Below are positions 16,184 through 25,500 of a stretch of 64,000 nt of DNA, in pieces. The notes under the pieces were generated by a model. That model saw only the letters and a list, made by a program, of their open reading frames with translations, did not search any database and was not told the origin of the DNA. The position numbers and the translations under genes were made by a program. Source of the stretch: JAGPCK01 sp041675505 (GTDB taxonomy: Bacteria; Bacteroidota; Bacteroidia; UKL13-3). The stretch lies in contig JBAYTR010000007.1 of assembly GCA_041675505.1 (NCBI GenBank), positions 62,001 to 126,000 on the forward strand, given 5' to 3'. The stretch's first letter is position 1; each line of letters starts with the position of its first letter.

Positions 16184-17464
16184 ATGAAATTAAAATCTAC
16201 ACTATTCTTAACTTTAGGACTTATTACTTCGTTTTGCCATGCTCAGTTCTACCCGGGACCTGACCTAACCACACCCTTACAAAAAGCACAACAGGTTATT
16301 CTGTTAAATGGAAAACTTACTGCTTTGGGCCAGTTGTGGTCAAACGGTTCATACCAGAATAATACCAAGGAAGTTGTTACAACCAACAGCAAGGGAGACG
16401 TGCTCTTTAGTGAAAATTTTTATGACAATAACGGAACATTAATTCGTCAAAGCTGGAGCGAAGGAACTACAACTTACGATGGTGCAGGAAAACTCCTCAC
16501 TGCCTGGTCAAAAGCCACTTCTGTTGATACGCTTCATTTCAGAGTAAAATGGATTTATCAAACCGGTTACAATGCCGGTGGCAAACTAACGTATTACAAC
16601 CACGTAGATAGTTTTTATGACGGTAACACGTTAACTCAAACAACTGTTATGGTTGATAGCATTTACTACAATGCTGCCGGAAAAGCCGATCGCTTTGATT
16701 CATACACAAAAACAATTTCAGGTGTTTACGCGCTCAATTGGACCACTAAAATAACCTACGATGCAGGCAACAACCCTGTTGATGTTGATTACGCGCTTAC
16801 CAGCAACAATGACTACGCTGTGCTGTACCGCATGAAACTCACCTGGGATGCACAAAACAGAATGACTTCTCACCGCTATTTCCCTGCCTACATGTACCTC
16901 CAATACAAAGACAGTGTGTATGAGCAACGGTCTCAATATTTCTCTTATGATGCCAACGGTAACCTGTCATTGGTGGTTGATTCACAGTATTCAGGAAACG
17001 GGCTTGCGCCTAACTTTATCTACAACGGCTTTTCGTTTTCCTCCGGTAAGTTGATGACCATTGTGAGACAATCCACATCCGGATTCTCTGATTCTATGGC
17101 TTATCACCGCAACGCTACCGGTCTTCCCGATTCAGTAAGTATTTACTTTAACATAGGTAACGGGTTTATTTATTACGGACGTAAATTATATACCGCTGAA
17201 CCTTTAACCCCAACCTCTGCCAAGGAAATTAGCTCCGTTGCGTTGCTTGTTTACCCTAATCCTGCCCGTGAAGGAATAACTGTTGTAAGTGACCGCGCTA
17301 TACAACAGTGCAATATTCTGAATTTGCAGGGTGCTTTAATGTTATCCGCCAAAAGAAACAGCAAGCAAATAAGCATCAACACAAATGAACTTCCAAAAGG
17401 TATTTACTTAGTTCAAATTCTTGACGAAAGAGGAAACTACACCAGAAAACTGGTTATCGAATAA
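16184..17464 (+). CDS. Secreted protein with YD/RHS-like repeats and T9SS type A sorting domain
   Basis: 426 residues. A signal peptide (MKLKSTLFLTLGLITSFCHAQ) is followed by a body of repeated beta-hairpin phrases of the TTYDGAGKL, ITYDAGNN, LTWDAQNRMTSH, FSYDANGNLSLV kind, which resemble YD repeats but are too irregular to call RHS. The C-terminal 75 residues are a T9SS sorting domain (LLVYPNPAREGITVV, ILNLQGALM, KGIYLVQIL). It is therefore predicted to be exported by T9SS and attached to or released from the cell surface. The ligand or activity is unknown. It stands alone with its own terminator. Confidence 0.9.
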   Translation: MKLKSTLFLTLGLITSFCHAQFYPGPDLTTPLQKAQQVILLNGKLTALGQLWSNGSYQNNTKEVVTTNSKGDVLFSENFYDNNGTLIRQSWSEGTTTYDGAGKLLTAWSKATSVDTLHFRVKWIYQTGYNAGGKLTYYNHVDSFYDGNTLTQTTVMVDSIYYNAAGKADRFDSYTKTISGVYALNWTTKITYDAGNNPVDVDYALTSNNDYAVLYRMKLTWDAQNRMTSHRYFPAYMYLQYKDSVYEQRSQYFSYDANGNLSLVVDSQYSGNGLAPNFIYNGFSFSSGKLMTIVRQSTSGFSDSMAYHRNATGLPDSVSIYFNIGNGFIYYGRKLYTAEPLTPTSAKEISSVALLVYPNPAREGITVVSDRAIQQCNILNLQGALMLSAKRNSKQISINTNELPKGIYLVQILDERGNYTRKLVIE

Positions 17465-17488
17465 CACCTAAACCACACCATAATACCT

Positions 17489-17518
17489 GCCACCTGTCAA
17501 TTGACGGGTGGCTTTTTT
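17489..17518 (+). terminator. Intrinsic terminator after the T9SS cargo gene
   Basis: GCCACC (17489-17494) pairs with GGTGGC (17507-17512), with an inner GTC/GAC pairing, followed by six T residues (17513-17518). Confidence 0.9.
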
Positions 17519-17550
17519 ATGCTTACTGAATAAGTATTTGAGTTACTGCT

Positions 17551-17580
17551 TTTGAAATATTGGTTGAAAATGTAAATTTG
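17551..17580 (+). promoter_or_regulatory. Consensus -33/-7 promoter of the LolA-like gene
   Basis: TTTG at 17551-17554 and TAAATTTG at 17573-17580 are separated by 18 bp, an excellent match to the Bacteroidota housekeeping promoter. The ATG begins only 3 bases after the -7 element, so the transcript would have little or no leader. Confidence 0.7.
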
Positions 17581-17583
17581 ACG

Positions 17584-18312
17584 ATGTTCAAAAATTTAGC
17601 TGCCGCTTGTATCACCCTGCTGCTGTGTTCATTTGCCCCACTTCAGGAAAAAGTTGACAAGATCAAACTAACCCTGATTTCTAAAAGCTTGCATAAAGGG
17701 CAATCGTTTACTGTAAAAAGCGATTTGTACTACCGCGTTTCCGGTGGAACTATGGTTACCCGTTTCACCTCACCTTTTGAAAAAATTGTATTCACCAATG
17801 CCAATGGCGAATACAAGGATTATAACGTAAAACAAAACACCGTTACCCTGATGCAGGGCTTCGACCTGAGTTCAAAAAACAGTTTGTTTTACAGCTTTTT
17901 CTCCGGCAGCATCAATGATATGGGTTTGGCCGCTTTGGGTTATAAATTGGTAAGTACGCGCTTTGAAAATAAAATTGTTATCACCACGTGGATGCCGGTT
18001 GGCCCGTCTAAAATTATAAAGAAAGCTGAAATTGCTCACGAAAACTACCTTCCCATATTTCTGGGTTTTTTCGATGCCAATAACAAGCCCGTTCAAAAAT
18101 CATATTATACCAATTACCAAACCGTTGGAAGCATAAAGATGCCTTTTACCATAACTGAGTTTGACTACTTTGGCGATAAAGATTCTTTGATAACCAGACG
18201 CACCTATACCAATTTGATACTGAATGCAGCCGTTGAGGACACTTACCTTAACTATAAAATTCCGGCCTCAGCTAAAGTAATTTCACCTTCAACTGATAAA
18301 CCCAAAAAATGA
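17584..18312 (+). CDS. LolA-like exported protein (outer-membrane lipoprotein-sorting fold)
   Basis: 242 residues from ATG 17584. A GTG 24 bases upstream would lie inside the promoter, so I reject it. The hydrophobic N-terminus (MFKNLAAACITLLLCSFAPL) is a signal peptide. The mature part is a series of beta strands of the LolA-like type (DLYYRVSGGTMVTRFTSP, KIVFTNANGEY, PIFLGFFDANN, INDMGL). Such proteins bind lipids or lipid anchors in the periplasm. The similarity is by fold pattern, not by an exact motif. The next gene, a YidD-like protein, starts 4 bp inside the stop codon region (18309-18312), so the two are coupled. Confidence 0.72.
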   Translation: MFKNLAAACITLLLCSFAPLQEKVDKIKLTLISKSLHKGQSFTVKSDLYYRVSGGTMVTRFTSPFEKIVFTNANGEYKDYNVKQNTVTLMQGFDLSSKNSLFYSFFSGSINDMGLAALGYKLVSTRFENKIVITTWMPVGPSKIIKKAEIAHENYLPIFLGFFDANNKPVQKSYYTNYQTVGSIKMPFTITEFDYFGDKDSLITRRTYTNLILNAAVEDTYLNYKIPASAKVISPSTDKPKK

Positions 18313-18767
18313 GAAAAGCTTTTATCCTACTCCTCTTTATATCTTTAAGTTTACACGTTCAAAAAGTTATGGCACAAACTAACAGTTTGAACAAGGTGTT
18401 GCTGGAAAAGCAGGATTTTGCCGAAAAAAGGTATGACAGAAGAAAACCGGAGTTCCTTTTCAAAAGCAGCAAAAATGTTTTGGTCAAATACAATCCCGTT
18501 ACACTCACGTTTGGTAGTTTATTATTCATGTACCAGAAAGGGATTTCTCCTCAGCTTTCAGCCAACTGCCCTTATGTAATTAACTGCTCCAATTTCAGCA
18601 AACAATGCATACAACACTACGGAATGGTAAAAGGCATTGCGCTCACAGCCGACCGTCTTACACGCTGTACACAATTTACCTTGATTGACCTGAGACCTTC
18701 TCAGTTTACGAAAGAACGAAGAATAATTGATCCTGTTGAACAGTACACCTTTAAACATGCGCATTAA
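18309..18767 (+). CDS. YidD-like protein with an N-terminal signal peptide
   Basis: 152 residues. The C-terminal part (about 65-125) follows the YidD pattern: LFMYQKGISPQLSANCPY, NCSNFSKQCIQHYG, KGIALTADRLTRC, with Cys residues corresponding to those of YidD. Standard YidD is a cytoplasmic protein of about 70-100 residues that aids YidC membrane insertion. Here there is in addition a signal peptide (MRKAFILLLFISLSLHVQKVMAQ) and a basic linker of about 40 residues, so this copy is probably exported. It overlaps the genes on both sides, between a LolA-like protein and a TPR membrane protein, which suggests an envelope role. Its exact activity cannot be inferred. Confidence 0.8.
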   Translation: MRKAFILLLFISLSLHVQKVMAQTNSLNKVLLEKQDFAEKRYDRRKPEFLFKSSKNVLVKYNPVTLTFGSLLFMYQKGISPQLSANCPYVINCSNFSKQCIQHYGMVKGIALTADRLTRCTQFTLIDLRPSQFTKERRIIDPVEQYTFKHAH

Positions 18768-19647
18768 ACTTATTGCTGCTGTAAGCACTATTGTATGGTT
18801 TGCGATGTGCACTCCTGCAATGGCTCAACAAACAGATTCTACCAAAACAGTGAGTGATGAACTTCAGTTTATCGACTACCTGATTAACAACAGAGAATTT
18901 GATGATGCTCTTGTATTGCTGCGTCAACCTGAACTGTTAACCAAAGCCAACACTGATCAAACCGATAGCATTCATTACCTTTTGGGCTGGACCTTTTATA
19001 ACATGAAGCAGTTGGACAGCAGCATTGTTTATTTTAAAAAAATAAGTCCCACTTCTCCGGCATACATCAAAGGCAGTTATTACAAAACTTTTGAGCTGCT
19101 TTACTCAGGCAGGTATGCTGAGGCAGAAGTAGCCATTTCCAATTTGCCTGTTCAGGATTCATTACAACAGGAGCTACGTCTCTTTCAACAATCAACCGGT
19201 TATCTGTTGCAAAAAAAATACTCCCTTTTTGACTCTGCGGCTGCACAATTCACTTACACAAATTTTGCTTGTGCTACCGAACAAAAAAATCTTTTCACTT
19301 ACAGAGATGAACTTAAAAAAGTAAAACAACGTTCTCCCGTTTTAGCCGGTGTATTCTCAGCTGTATTGCCCGGCTCGGGAAAATTGTATGCCGGCTATAA
19401 AGGCCAGGCGATTGCTACCCTTATGCCTTGTGTAGTGTTTGGTGCTGTGGCTGTTGAGAATTACATCAAAGACGGGCCTAAGGATGCTAAATTTATTGCT
19501 GCCGCCAGTGTGTTTTCGATTTTTTATGTCGGCAACATTTGGGGCAGTGTAATGAGTGTAAAAACTATTCGCACACAAAGAAACAATGAGATATATAATT
19601 CTATTTTGCTGGATTTGCATATTCCCCTTCGCAGGATATTCAACTGA
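18757..19647 (+). CDS. Exported TPR protein with C-terminal PGxGxxYxG membrane module
   Basis: 296 residues from ATG 18757, the first Met with a proper signal peptide (MRIKLIAAVSTIVWFAMCTPAMAQ). A start 30 bases upstream is less likely. Helical TPR-like repeats cover about 30-195. A hydrophobic C-terminal module follows, beginning SAVLPGSGKLYAGYKGQAI with two or three membrane helices. The PGxGxxYxG turn is typical of TM2-like/DUF5683-like membrane proteins. The gene overlaps yidD-like by 11 bp and the next gene by 62 bp. The next gene encodes the same architecture, so the pair looks like an ancient tandem duplication. Function unknown. Confidence 0.78.
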   Translation: MRIKLIAAVSTIVWFAMCTPAMAQQTDSTKTVSDELQFIDYLINNREFDDALVLLRQPELLTKANTDQTDSIHYLLGWTFYNMKQLDSSIVYFKKISPTSPAYIKGSYYKTFELLYSGRYAEAEVAISNLPVQDSLQQELRLFQQSTGYLLQKKYSLFDSAAAQFTYTNFACATEQKNLFTYRDELKKVKQRSPVLAGVFSAVLPGSGKLYAGYKGQAIATLMPCVVFGAVAVENYIKDGPKDAKFIAAASVFSIFYVGNIWGSVMSVKTIRTQRNNEIYNSILLDLHIPLRRIFN

Positions 19648-20464
19648 GGTTGTTGCAGAAAAGGTTTTGCAAAAAGCCGATAGCCTTTTTCAACTGGCCG
19701 ATTACCAGCAGGCCGGTATTTGGTATGATAAGGCTGCCTACCTGTCTGTAGATAATGTGCAAAAAACACACGCCCTGATGAGAAAGGGTGATTGTTACCT
19801 GATGCGTAGCAACTACGCTGCCGCTGAACAATGTCTGTCACGTATTACGTACTATGGATTAAATGATTCCATGCAGTATGCCGCCAGGTACAAAACCGCT
19901 TTATCTGCCTACCTTAATTCCTCGTTTGAAAATGCGGAGTCGCAAATACTGCAGTTGAGAGCTTTTGTTTCTGACACACTTTTATCTGTAAATGCCTATC
20001 CGCTTTACGCCCTCATTCTTAATGAAAGCAACAGGTGGACCGAAGCCAAAGAAGTGCTGCTGCAATACATCAGTTCAAGTGGAAGTTCTGCTGAACAAAA
20101 ACAACAAATGAAGCAGGAGGTTGAAAAAATGTATGCCGGTGCAAGCATACCACGCTTGAAGGATGTTGAGAAAGCAAAAAAACTATCTTCTATTATTCCG
20201 GGTACGGGGCAAATTTATGCGGGTTATTGGGGTGAAGGTATACTGAGTGTTACACTACAAGCGGTGGGGCTGGGAATAACCGGATTAGGCATATGGAAAC
20301 AGTACTATGCCAGTGGTGTATTAATCGGCTTCTCGTTCTTTCAGCGCTTTTATATGGGTGGCATAACCCGCACTGAGTTTCTGGCACAAAAGAAAAATTA
20401 TACCCTTAAAAGGAACTTCAATAACAGCCGGAAAGAATTTGTATTGAAATTACTGCCTAATTGA
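19586..20464 (+). CDS. Exported TPR protein with PGxGxxYxG membrane module (paralogue of preceding gene)
   Basis: 292 residues. A signal peptide (MRYIILFCWICIFPFAGYS) precedes TPR-like helices (about 22-185) and a C-terminal membrane module with SSIIPGTGQIYAGYWGEG followed by two hydrophobic helices. The order of parts matches the upstream gene. The start lies 62 bp inside the upstream gene, an unusually long overlap, but the signal peptide makes it convincing. It ends at a bidirectional terminator. No enzyme motif is visible; a scaffold or envelope-assembly role is possible. Confidence 0.78.
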   Translation: MRYIILFCWICIFPFAGYSTEVVAEKVLQKADSLFQLADYQQAGIWYDKAAYLSVDNVQKTHALMRKGDCYLMRSNYAAAEQCLSRITYYGLNDSMQYAARYKTALSAYLNSSFENAESQILQLRAFVSDTLLSVNAYPLYALILNESNRWTEAKEVLLQYISSSGSSAEQKQQMKQEVEKMYAGASIPRLKDVEKAKKLSSIIPGTGQIYAGYWGEGILSVTLQAVGLGITGLGIWKQYYASGVLIGFSFFQRFYMGGITRTEFLAQKKNYTLKRNFNNSRKEFVLKLLPN

Positions 20465-20492
20465 TTGACGTTTCGTTCGTCAAAGTCCATAA

Positions 20493-20517
20493 AAAAAGCG
20501 CCATGAAGGCGCTTTTT
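20493..20517. terminator. Bidirectional intrinsic terminator
   Basis: AAAAAGCGCC (20493-20502) and GGCGCTTTTT (20508-20517) form a perfect stem with a five-base loop and A/T tails on both sides. It serves the plus gene ending at 20464 and the minus gene ending at 20538. A small second hairpin, TTGACG/CGTCAA, lies at 20465-20483. Confidence 0.9.
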
Positions 20518-20537
20518 CTTTACTTATGGTGTGAGGA

Positions 20538-20939
20538 TTACATCCAAACAAACCAATCGTCATTTCCGTCATAATTGTCTAAGGCATCCTGTCCTTTAAT
20601 CAACACGTAAAGGAAGTCACCGCAACTGGCTACACCACCTGCAACTGGAATACAGAAGTATTTCCACCACAATTTACCCCAGTCGCTACCCATGTACTTA
20701 CGGTGAAGTGCAAGGCCTCCGCAGAAGAAGTTCCAAACCAAGAACATAGCAACTGTTTTTTCTCCGGTTACTGTGGTTGGGTTGGCTGCAAACGCTGCTT
20801 GTGCCTCAGGGCTGAAAGTAACATCTGTTGATGCAGTAAACATTTGATCAACTGCTGCTTCATCTAATTTGTAATCAGAGGCGAAACCAGCACTAAGAAG
20901 GCATACAAAAAATGCCAAGGTTAGAGTTAATTTTTTCAT
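20538..20939 (-). CDS. TM2-domain-like exported membrane protein
   Basis: 133 residues. A signal peptide (MKKLTLTLAFFVCLLSAGFAS) is followed by a short conserved element (YKLDEAAVDQMFTASTDVTF) and a C-terminal TM2-like part: a helix KTVAMFLVWNFFCGGLALHRKYMG with the GxxxxHRxYxG turn, then a second helix ending in a G-D pair. TM2 domains are found in membrane proteins of unknown function across bacteria. The neighbouring minus-strand gene is a paralogue. A -7 element lies at 20962-20969. Confidence 0.8.
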   Translation of the reverse strand: MKKLTLTLAFFVCLLSAGFASDYKLDEAAVDQMFTASTDVTFSPEAQAAFAANPTTVTGEKTVAMFLVWNFFCGGLALHRKYMGSDWGKLWWKYFCIPVAGGVASCGDFLYVLIKGQDALDNYDGNDDWFVWM

Positions 20940-20961
20940 GTATTTAAAAGTTTATTTTTAA

Positions 20962-20969
20962 CAAATATA
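20962..20969 (-). promoter_or_regulatory. -7 promoter element (TATATTTG) of the TM2-like gene
   Basis: The minus strand reads TATATTTG, an exact TAnnTTTG match, 22 bp before the ATG at 20939. This suggests separate transcription from the paralogue upstream. Confidence 0.55.
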
Positions 20970-20981
20970 TATTTTTTTTTC

Positions 20982-21416
20982 TTACCACATAATAAATTTA
21001 CTATTATTAATGTATTGGTCACCTTCAGCATCTATCAACAACAATATACCATCAACCAACAATACAATACCACAACCACTAATTGTACAAAAATACATGC
21101 AAAAGATTTTCAGCGTTTTACCATCTGTTCCTAGAATGAACCTATGAAAGGGAATAGCCACACCAACGCCAAGCAAAATTGACCCTAGAGCAACAATTCC
21201 AGCAATCAATTGTTTATTATCGTCACCTGCCACCTTCTCTTTGTCAAATGGAGCGTCAACTAGGCCGCTTATCTGAAAGGTAACATCTTCTGAAGCACCA
21301 AACAATTGTTCAACAGTAGCCTCATTTAAAACGTACTCGCTCACAGAAATAACATCGGCCTTAGACACATAACAAAAGCCTGTAACCAATAGAAATAGTA
21401 CAATTAACTTTTTCAT
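20982..21416 (-). CDS. TM2-like exported membrane protein (paralogue of 20538-20939)
   Basis: 144 residues. A signal peptide (MKKLIVLFLLVTGFCYVSKAD) and the element YVLNEATVEQLFGASEDVTF match the neighbouring gene's YKLDEAAVDQMFTASTDVTF at most positions. The C-terminal membrane part has IPFHRFILGTDGKTL and a second helix with LLVDGILLLID, the TM2 pattern with looser conservation. Both proteins end in an aromatic residue after Met or Trp (WFVWM, KFIMW). The A+T content is higher than that of its neighbours. Function unknown. Confidence 0.75.
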   Translation of the reverse strand: MKKLIVLFLLVTGFCYVSKADVISVSEYVLNEATVEQLFGASEDVTFQISGLVDAPFDKEKVAGDDNKQLIAGIVALGSILLGVGVAIPFHRFILGTDGKTLKIFCMYFCTISGCGIVLLVDGILLLIDAEGDQYINNSKFIMW

Positions 21417-21432
21417 ATTTATTTTATTTTTT

Positions 21433-21463
21433 CAATACTATGTATATTCCCGCAAATTTCAAA
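21433..21463 (-). promoter_or_regulatory. Probable promoter of the second TM2-like gene
   Basis: On the minus strand TTTG (21460-21463) and TAGTATTG (21433-21440) are 19 bp apart. The -7 element has one mismatch to TAnnTTTG. It lies 16 bp before the ATG at 21416. Confidence 0.45.
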
Positions 21464-21471
21464 AAACTGAT

Positions 21472-22371
21472 TTGCGTAAGCCCCTACTATTTTTATTGTT
21501 GGTTGTTGCTTTGCTGCCGGCAAATGCCCAAGAGAACATGGAGCTTTACAGCCGGATAGTAGAGAGTTGTTATAAATTCAAATTCAAAACTGCCGATAGT
21601 CTGATTAACCAATTTGAAAAACAGTCTCCCGGTATTGATGCATTATTACTGCGCTCCAACCTGCAGTGGTGGCAAATAATAAGTGGCAATGACCGCCCCG
21701 CAACACGAGAGCAATACTACCAAACACTACTCAGCGCAGAAAAGCTGCTGTTGCAGGAGAAAAAAACAGACAATGACCTGCATATTTACCGGGCCATTTT
21801 CCTGTACGGTTACCTGGCCCGTATGGACGGACTTAACAGCCATTACCTGAAAGCTTTTCTTCGTATGCGAACCTGCTACAAGCACCTTCAAAAAAGTTTC
21901 GGACACGAGGAACGCTTCAATTATTTTTACCTTTCCTCAGGACTCTATAATTACCACATGGATAATGCCGGTGCTAACTATCCGGTTCTTATTCCTTACC
22001 TCTACTTTTACCCTGAAGGGGATGCCAAAAAAGGGATACAAATGCTGGAAAAAGCGTCTATGCTTAACAATAAAATACTGAACACAGAAGCCACGTATTT
22101 TTTGATGAAAATTTACATTGGTGAGAAAAAGTATATTCCTTCGCTTACCTATTCTACCAAACTGGTTTTAACTTATCCCAACAATTGCCTGTATTTATAT
22201 TACCAGTTTTATGCATTGCTGCAACTAAATCAGGTAGAAGATGCAAAAGAAATTTTAACCAAAATCATTCGCATAAGTGAAAGCAATGTTGAACTGAACG
22301 GAACGCAAAATACTTACTTTGCTCAACTTGCTCAAAAAAATATTCAGGAGCACCTGAACAAGAAAAAGTGA
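21472..22371 (+). CDS. Exported TPR-like helical protein, TTG start
   Basis: 299 residues. An in-frame TGA lies immediately before the TTG at 21472 and the next Met is at residue 23, after the signal peptide (MRKPLLFLLLVVALLPANAQ). TTG is therefore the only start that keeps the export signal. The body is alpha-helical with TPR-like phrases (ADSLINQFEKQSPGIDALLLRSNLQWW, LSSGLYNYHMDNA, KGIQMLEKASMLNN, EATYFLMKIYIGE). I recognise a Bacteroidota periplasmic TPR type but no named family. It follows the TM2-like genes in opposite orientation. Its partner is unknown. Confidence 0.8.
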   Translation: MRKPLLFLLLVVALLPANAQENMELYSRIVESCYKFKFKTADSLINQFEKQSPGIDALLLRSNLQWWQIISGNDRPATREQYYQTLLSAEKLLLQEKKTDNDLHIYRAIFLYGYLARMDGLNSHYLKAFLRMRTCYKHLQKSFGHEERFNYFYLSSGLYNYHMDNAGANYPVLIPYLYFYPEGDAKKGIQMLEKASMLNNKILNTEATYFLMKIYIGEKKYIPSLTYSTKLVLTYPNNCLYLYYQFYALLQLNQVEDAKEILTKIIRISESNVELNGTQNTYFAQLAQKNIQEHLNKKK

Positions 22372-22430
22372 GCTGTGCTTTCATTTAACAATTCTAATCA
22401 CCACTATAAATACATCCCTTAAAACTGTTC

Positions 22431-22476
22431 AACCCTGACAGGGCTATATTCTTTCGCATAAAGCCCTGTCAGGGTT
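22431..22476. repeat. Perfect 15-bp inverted repeat with palindromic arms
   Basis: AACCCTGACAGGGCT (22431-22445) is exactly reversed and complemented at 22462-22476, with a 16-nt loop. The core CCCTGACAGGG is itself palindromic around the central A, so each arm can fold alone. There is no T-run, so it is not a normal terminator; it resembles a REP-like intergenic palindrome. Confidence 0.8.
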
Positions 22477-22536
22477 AGGGGAATGAACAAGTATACAAAC
22501 CGTTAAACGATTTACTGTTGTTTCTGGTCTTTATAA

Positions 22537-22570
22537 AAAAACCCGCTCCTTTCGAAGCGGGTTTTCTTTT
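22537..22570. terminator. Bidirectional intrinsic terminator
   Basis: AAAACCCGCT (22537-22546) and AGCGGGTTTT (22556-22565) form a perfect stem followed by CTTTT. On the minus strand it is followed by a T-run, so it also terminates the ribonucleotide reductase gene. Confidence 0.9.
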
Positions 22571-22589
22571 CTTATAGAGCACTTTTCTC

Positions 22590-25500
22590 TTAGCTGCAAC
22601 CCATGCTGTTACCGCAATTCAAACACTTGTAGCAGGTGCCGCTGCGCAGGGTAATGTGTCCGCATACGTTGCAGGGAGGTGCATCACTTTGCATGCTGCT
22701 CATGTACTCCTGTGTTTGGTCTAACTGAGCGCTGGCAGTAGCTGTTTTCTCCACATTACTTACCGGAGCAGGAGTTACCTGTGCTACGGGTTGTGGTTTT
22801 ACAGATGCTACCTGTGATTTAGCGGCCATCTCGGTTTGTTTTTTAATCATCGGGTTTTCTACCGGTGGCACCTGAACTAAATCAGTACGACCTAAGTATT
22901 CAAAGCCCAACAAGCGGAACATATAATCTACAATTGAAGTAGAGTTCTTGATATTATCATGTCCTTGCACCATACCGCTTGGTTCAAAGCGGGTGAAGGT
23001 GAACTTCTCTACAAACTCTTCCAACGGCACACCGTATTGTAAGCCTATGGAAACAGCTATAGCAAAGCAGTTCATCAGGGAGCGGAAAGATGCACCTTCT
23101 TTGTGTAGGTCAATGAAAATTTCTCCCAATGTTCCGTCTTCGTATTCACCGGTGTGAACGAAAATGGTTTGCCCGCCAACGGTTGCTTTCTGAATAAAGC
23201 CGCTGCGTTTTGATGGCAGTGATTTGCGCTCCACAATACGGGCCAGTTTACGTTTAAACTCTGTATCCATGGAGCGGTTAAGAATGGCTTGTGCTGCTTC
23301 CAATACCTGATCGGCTGTTAACTCGCCAACCGGTTTGTAAGCGTCATTACCCAACACGTGCTCTACTACTTCCTGTACATCTTCTTCGTCTTTCACGTCT
23401 GATTTGTTGCTCAGTGGTTGTGAAAGTTTACATCCGTCACGGTAAAGTGCGTTGGCTTTCAAACCTAATGTCCAGCTCATTTCGTAGCAAGATTTAATCT
23501 CTTCAACGGTTGCCTCATTAGGCAGGTTGATGGTTTTGGAGATAGCACCTGAGAGGAAGGGCTGTGCAGCAGCCATCATGCGAATGTGGCCATGTGCATG
23601 AATAAATCGCTCACCTTTTTTACCGCACTTGTTAGCACAATCGAATACAGGTAAGTGTTCGTCTTTCAGGTATGGCGCACCTTCCACTGTCATGGTGCCG
23701 CAAACGTAATCGTTGGCTGCATCAATTTCTCCTTTGGTGAAACCAAGTTTACGCAGCAGGTTAAAGTTTGGTGCGTTGTATTCTTCAGGCTTGAAACCTA
23801 AACGTTGTAAGCACTCTTCACCTAAGGTCCAGATGTTGAAGGCAAAGCCTATTTCAAATGCTCCGGATACTGCTTTATCTAATTTTTCAATTTCTTCTGC
23901 GGTAAATCCGCGGGCACCCAAGGTTTCGAAGTTGATACCGGGAGCTCCTTTTAATGTAGCACGACCGATGGCGTAGTCAATAATTTCTTTGTTCTGCTCT
24001 TCGGTGTAACCTAAGTTTTTCAATGCAGCGGGTACAGATTGGTTGATGATTTTGAAGTAACCACCACCTGAAAGTTTTTTGAACTTCACCAAAGCAAAGT
24101 CAGGCTCAATGCCGGTAGTATCGCAATCCATTACCAAACCAATGGTTCCGGTAGGAGCAATTACAGTAGCCTGTGCGTTGCGGTAACCGTATTGTTCACC
24201 CAGTTGTACTGCACGATCCCATGAGTTACAAGCAGCTTGCAACAGGTAATCAGGGCAATATTTAGGATCAATGCCCACTGGTTTAATACTTAAACCTTCA
24301 TAAGCATCCGTAGCATTGTATGCTGCAAAGCGGTGGTTGTGCATTACGCGCAACATGTGCGTTTTGTTTTCTTTATATTTAGGGAACGGTCCGAGATACT
24401 TAGCCATTTCAGCTGAAGTCTCGTAAGCCACACCATTCAGAATAGCGGTGATAGCTCCGCAAATAGCAAATGCTTTAGGTGAATCGTAAGGGATACCTGC
24501 CACCATGAGCATAGAGCCTAAGTTAGCGTATCCTAAACCAAGCGTGCGGTACTCGTATGACAGTTGAGCCACTTCTTTAGAAGGGAACTGAGCCATCAAT
24601 ACAGAGATTTCAAGCACGGTAGTCCACAAACGAACGGTTTGTTCGAAACCTTTTACATCAAACTCCAGCGTATCGGCATTGAAATACTTCATCAGATTCA
24701 ATGAAGCCAGGTTACAAGCCGTGTTATCGAGGAACATGTACTCTGAACAAGGGTTAGATGCGTTGATGCGTCCGCCTTCGGGGCAAGTGTGCCATTCGTT
24801 GATGGTAGTATCATATTGTACACCGGGGTCAGCACAAGCCCAGGCAGCTTCACCAATCATGTCCCACAGTTTTTGTGCAGGAATGGTTTTCATGGTTTTG
24901 CCGTTGCTGCGGCCTTTCAGTTCCCAATCTTTTCCTTCTTCCAATGCATGAAAGAAATCATTAGGAATACGAACGGAGTTATTGGAGTTCTGACCTGAAA
25001 CGGTGGCATAAGCTTCACCTTCATAGTCGCTGGCATATCCGGCTGCAATTAAAGCAGCTACTTTTTTCTCTTCGTCTTTTTTCCAGTTAATGAACTGAAG
25101 AATTTCCGGGTGATCTAAATCCAGACAAACCATTTTAGCGGCACGTCTGGTTGTTCCGCCAGATTTGATAGCTCCAGCTGCACGGTCGCCAATTTTCAGG
25201 AAACTCATCAAACCCGATGAAGTTCCGCCACCTGAAAGTTTTTCGCCTTCACCACGAATGCGGGAGAAATTGGTTCCCACACCTGAACCATATTTGAATA
25301 TACGTGCTTCACGTACCCACAAATCCATAATACCGCCATCGTTCACCAAATCATCATCCACACTTAATATAAAGCAGGCGTGTGGTTGCGGACGCTCATA
25401 AGCAGAGGTGGATTTTTCCAACTGGCCGGTAGTAGGATTCACAAAGTAGTGACCCTGAGGTTTGCCGGTAATACCATAAGAGGTATGCAAGCCGGTATTG

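Noticed and set aside
21472..21540. Frameshift in the TPR-like gene to explain the missing ATG
   Set aside because: The TTG start gives a full signal peptide and an intact frame, so no error needs to be assumed.
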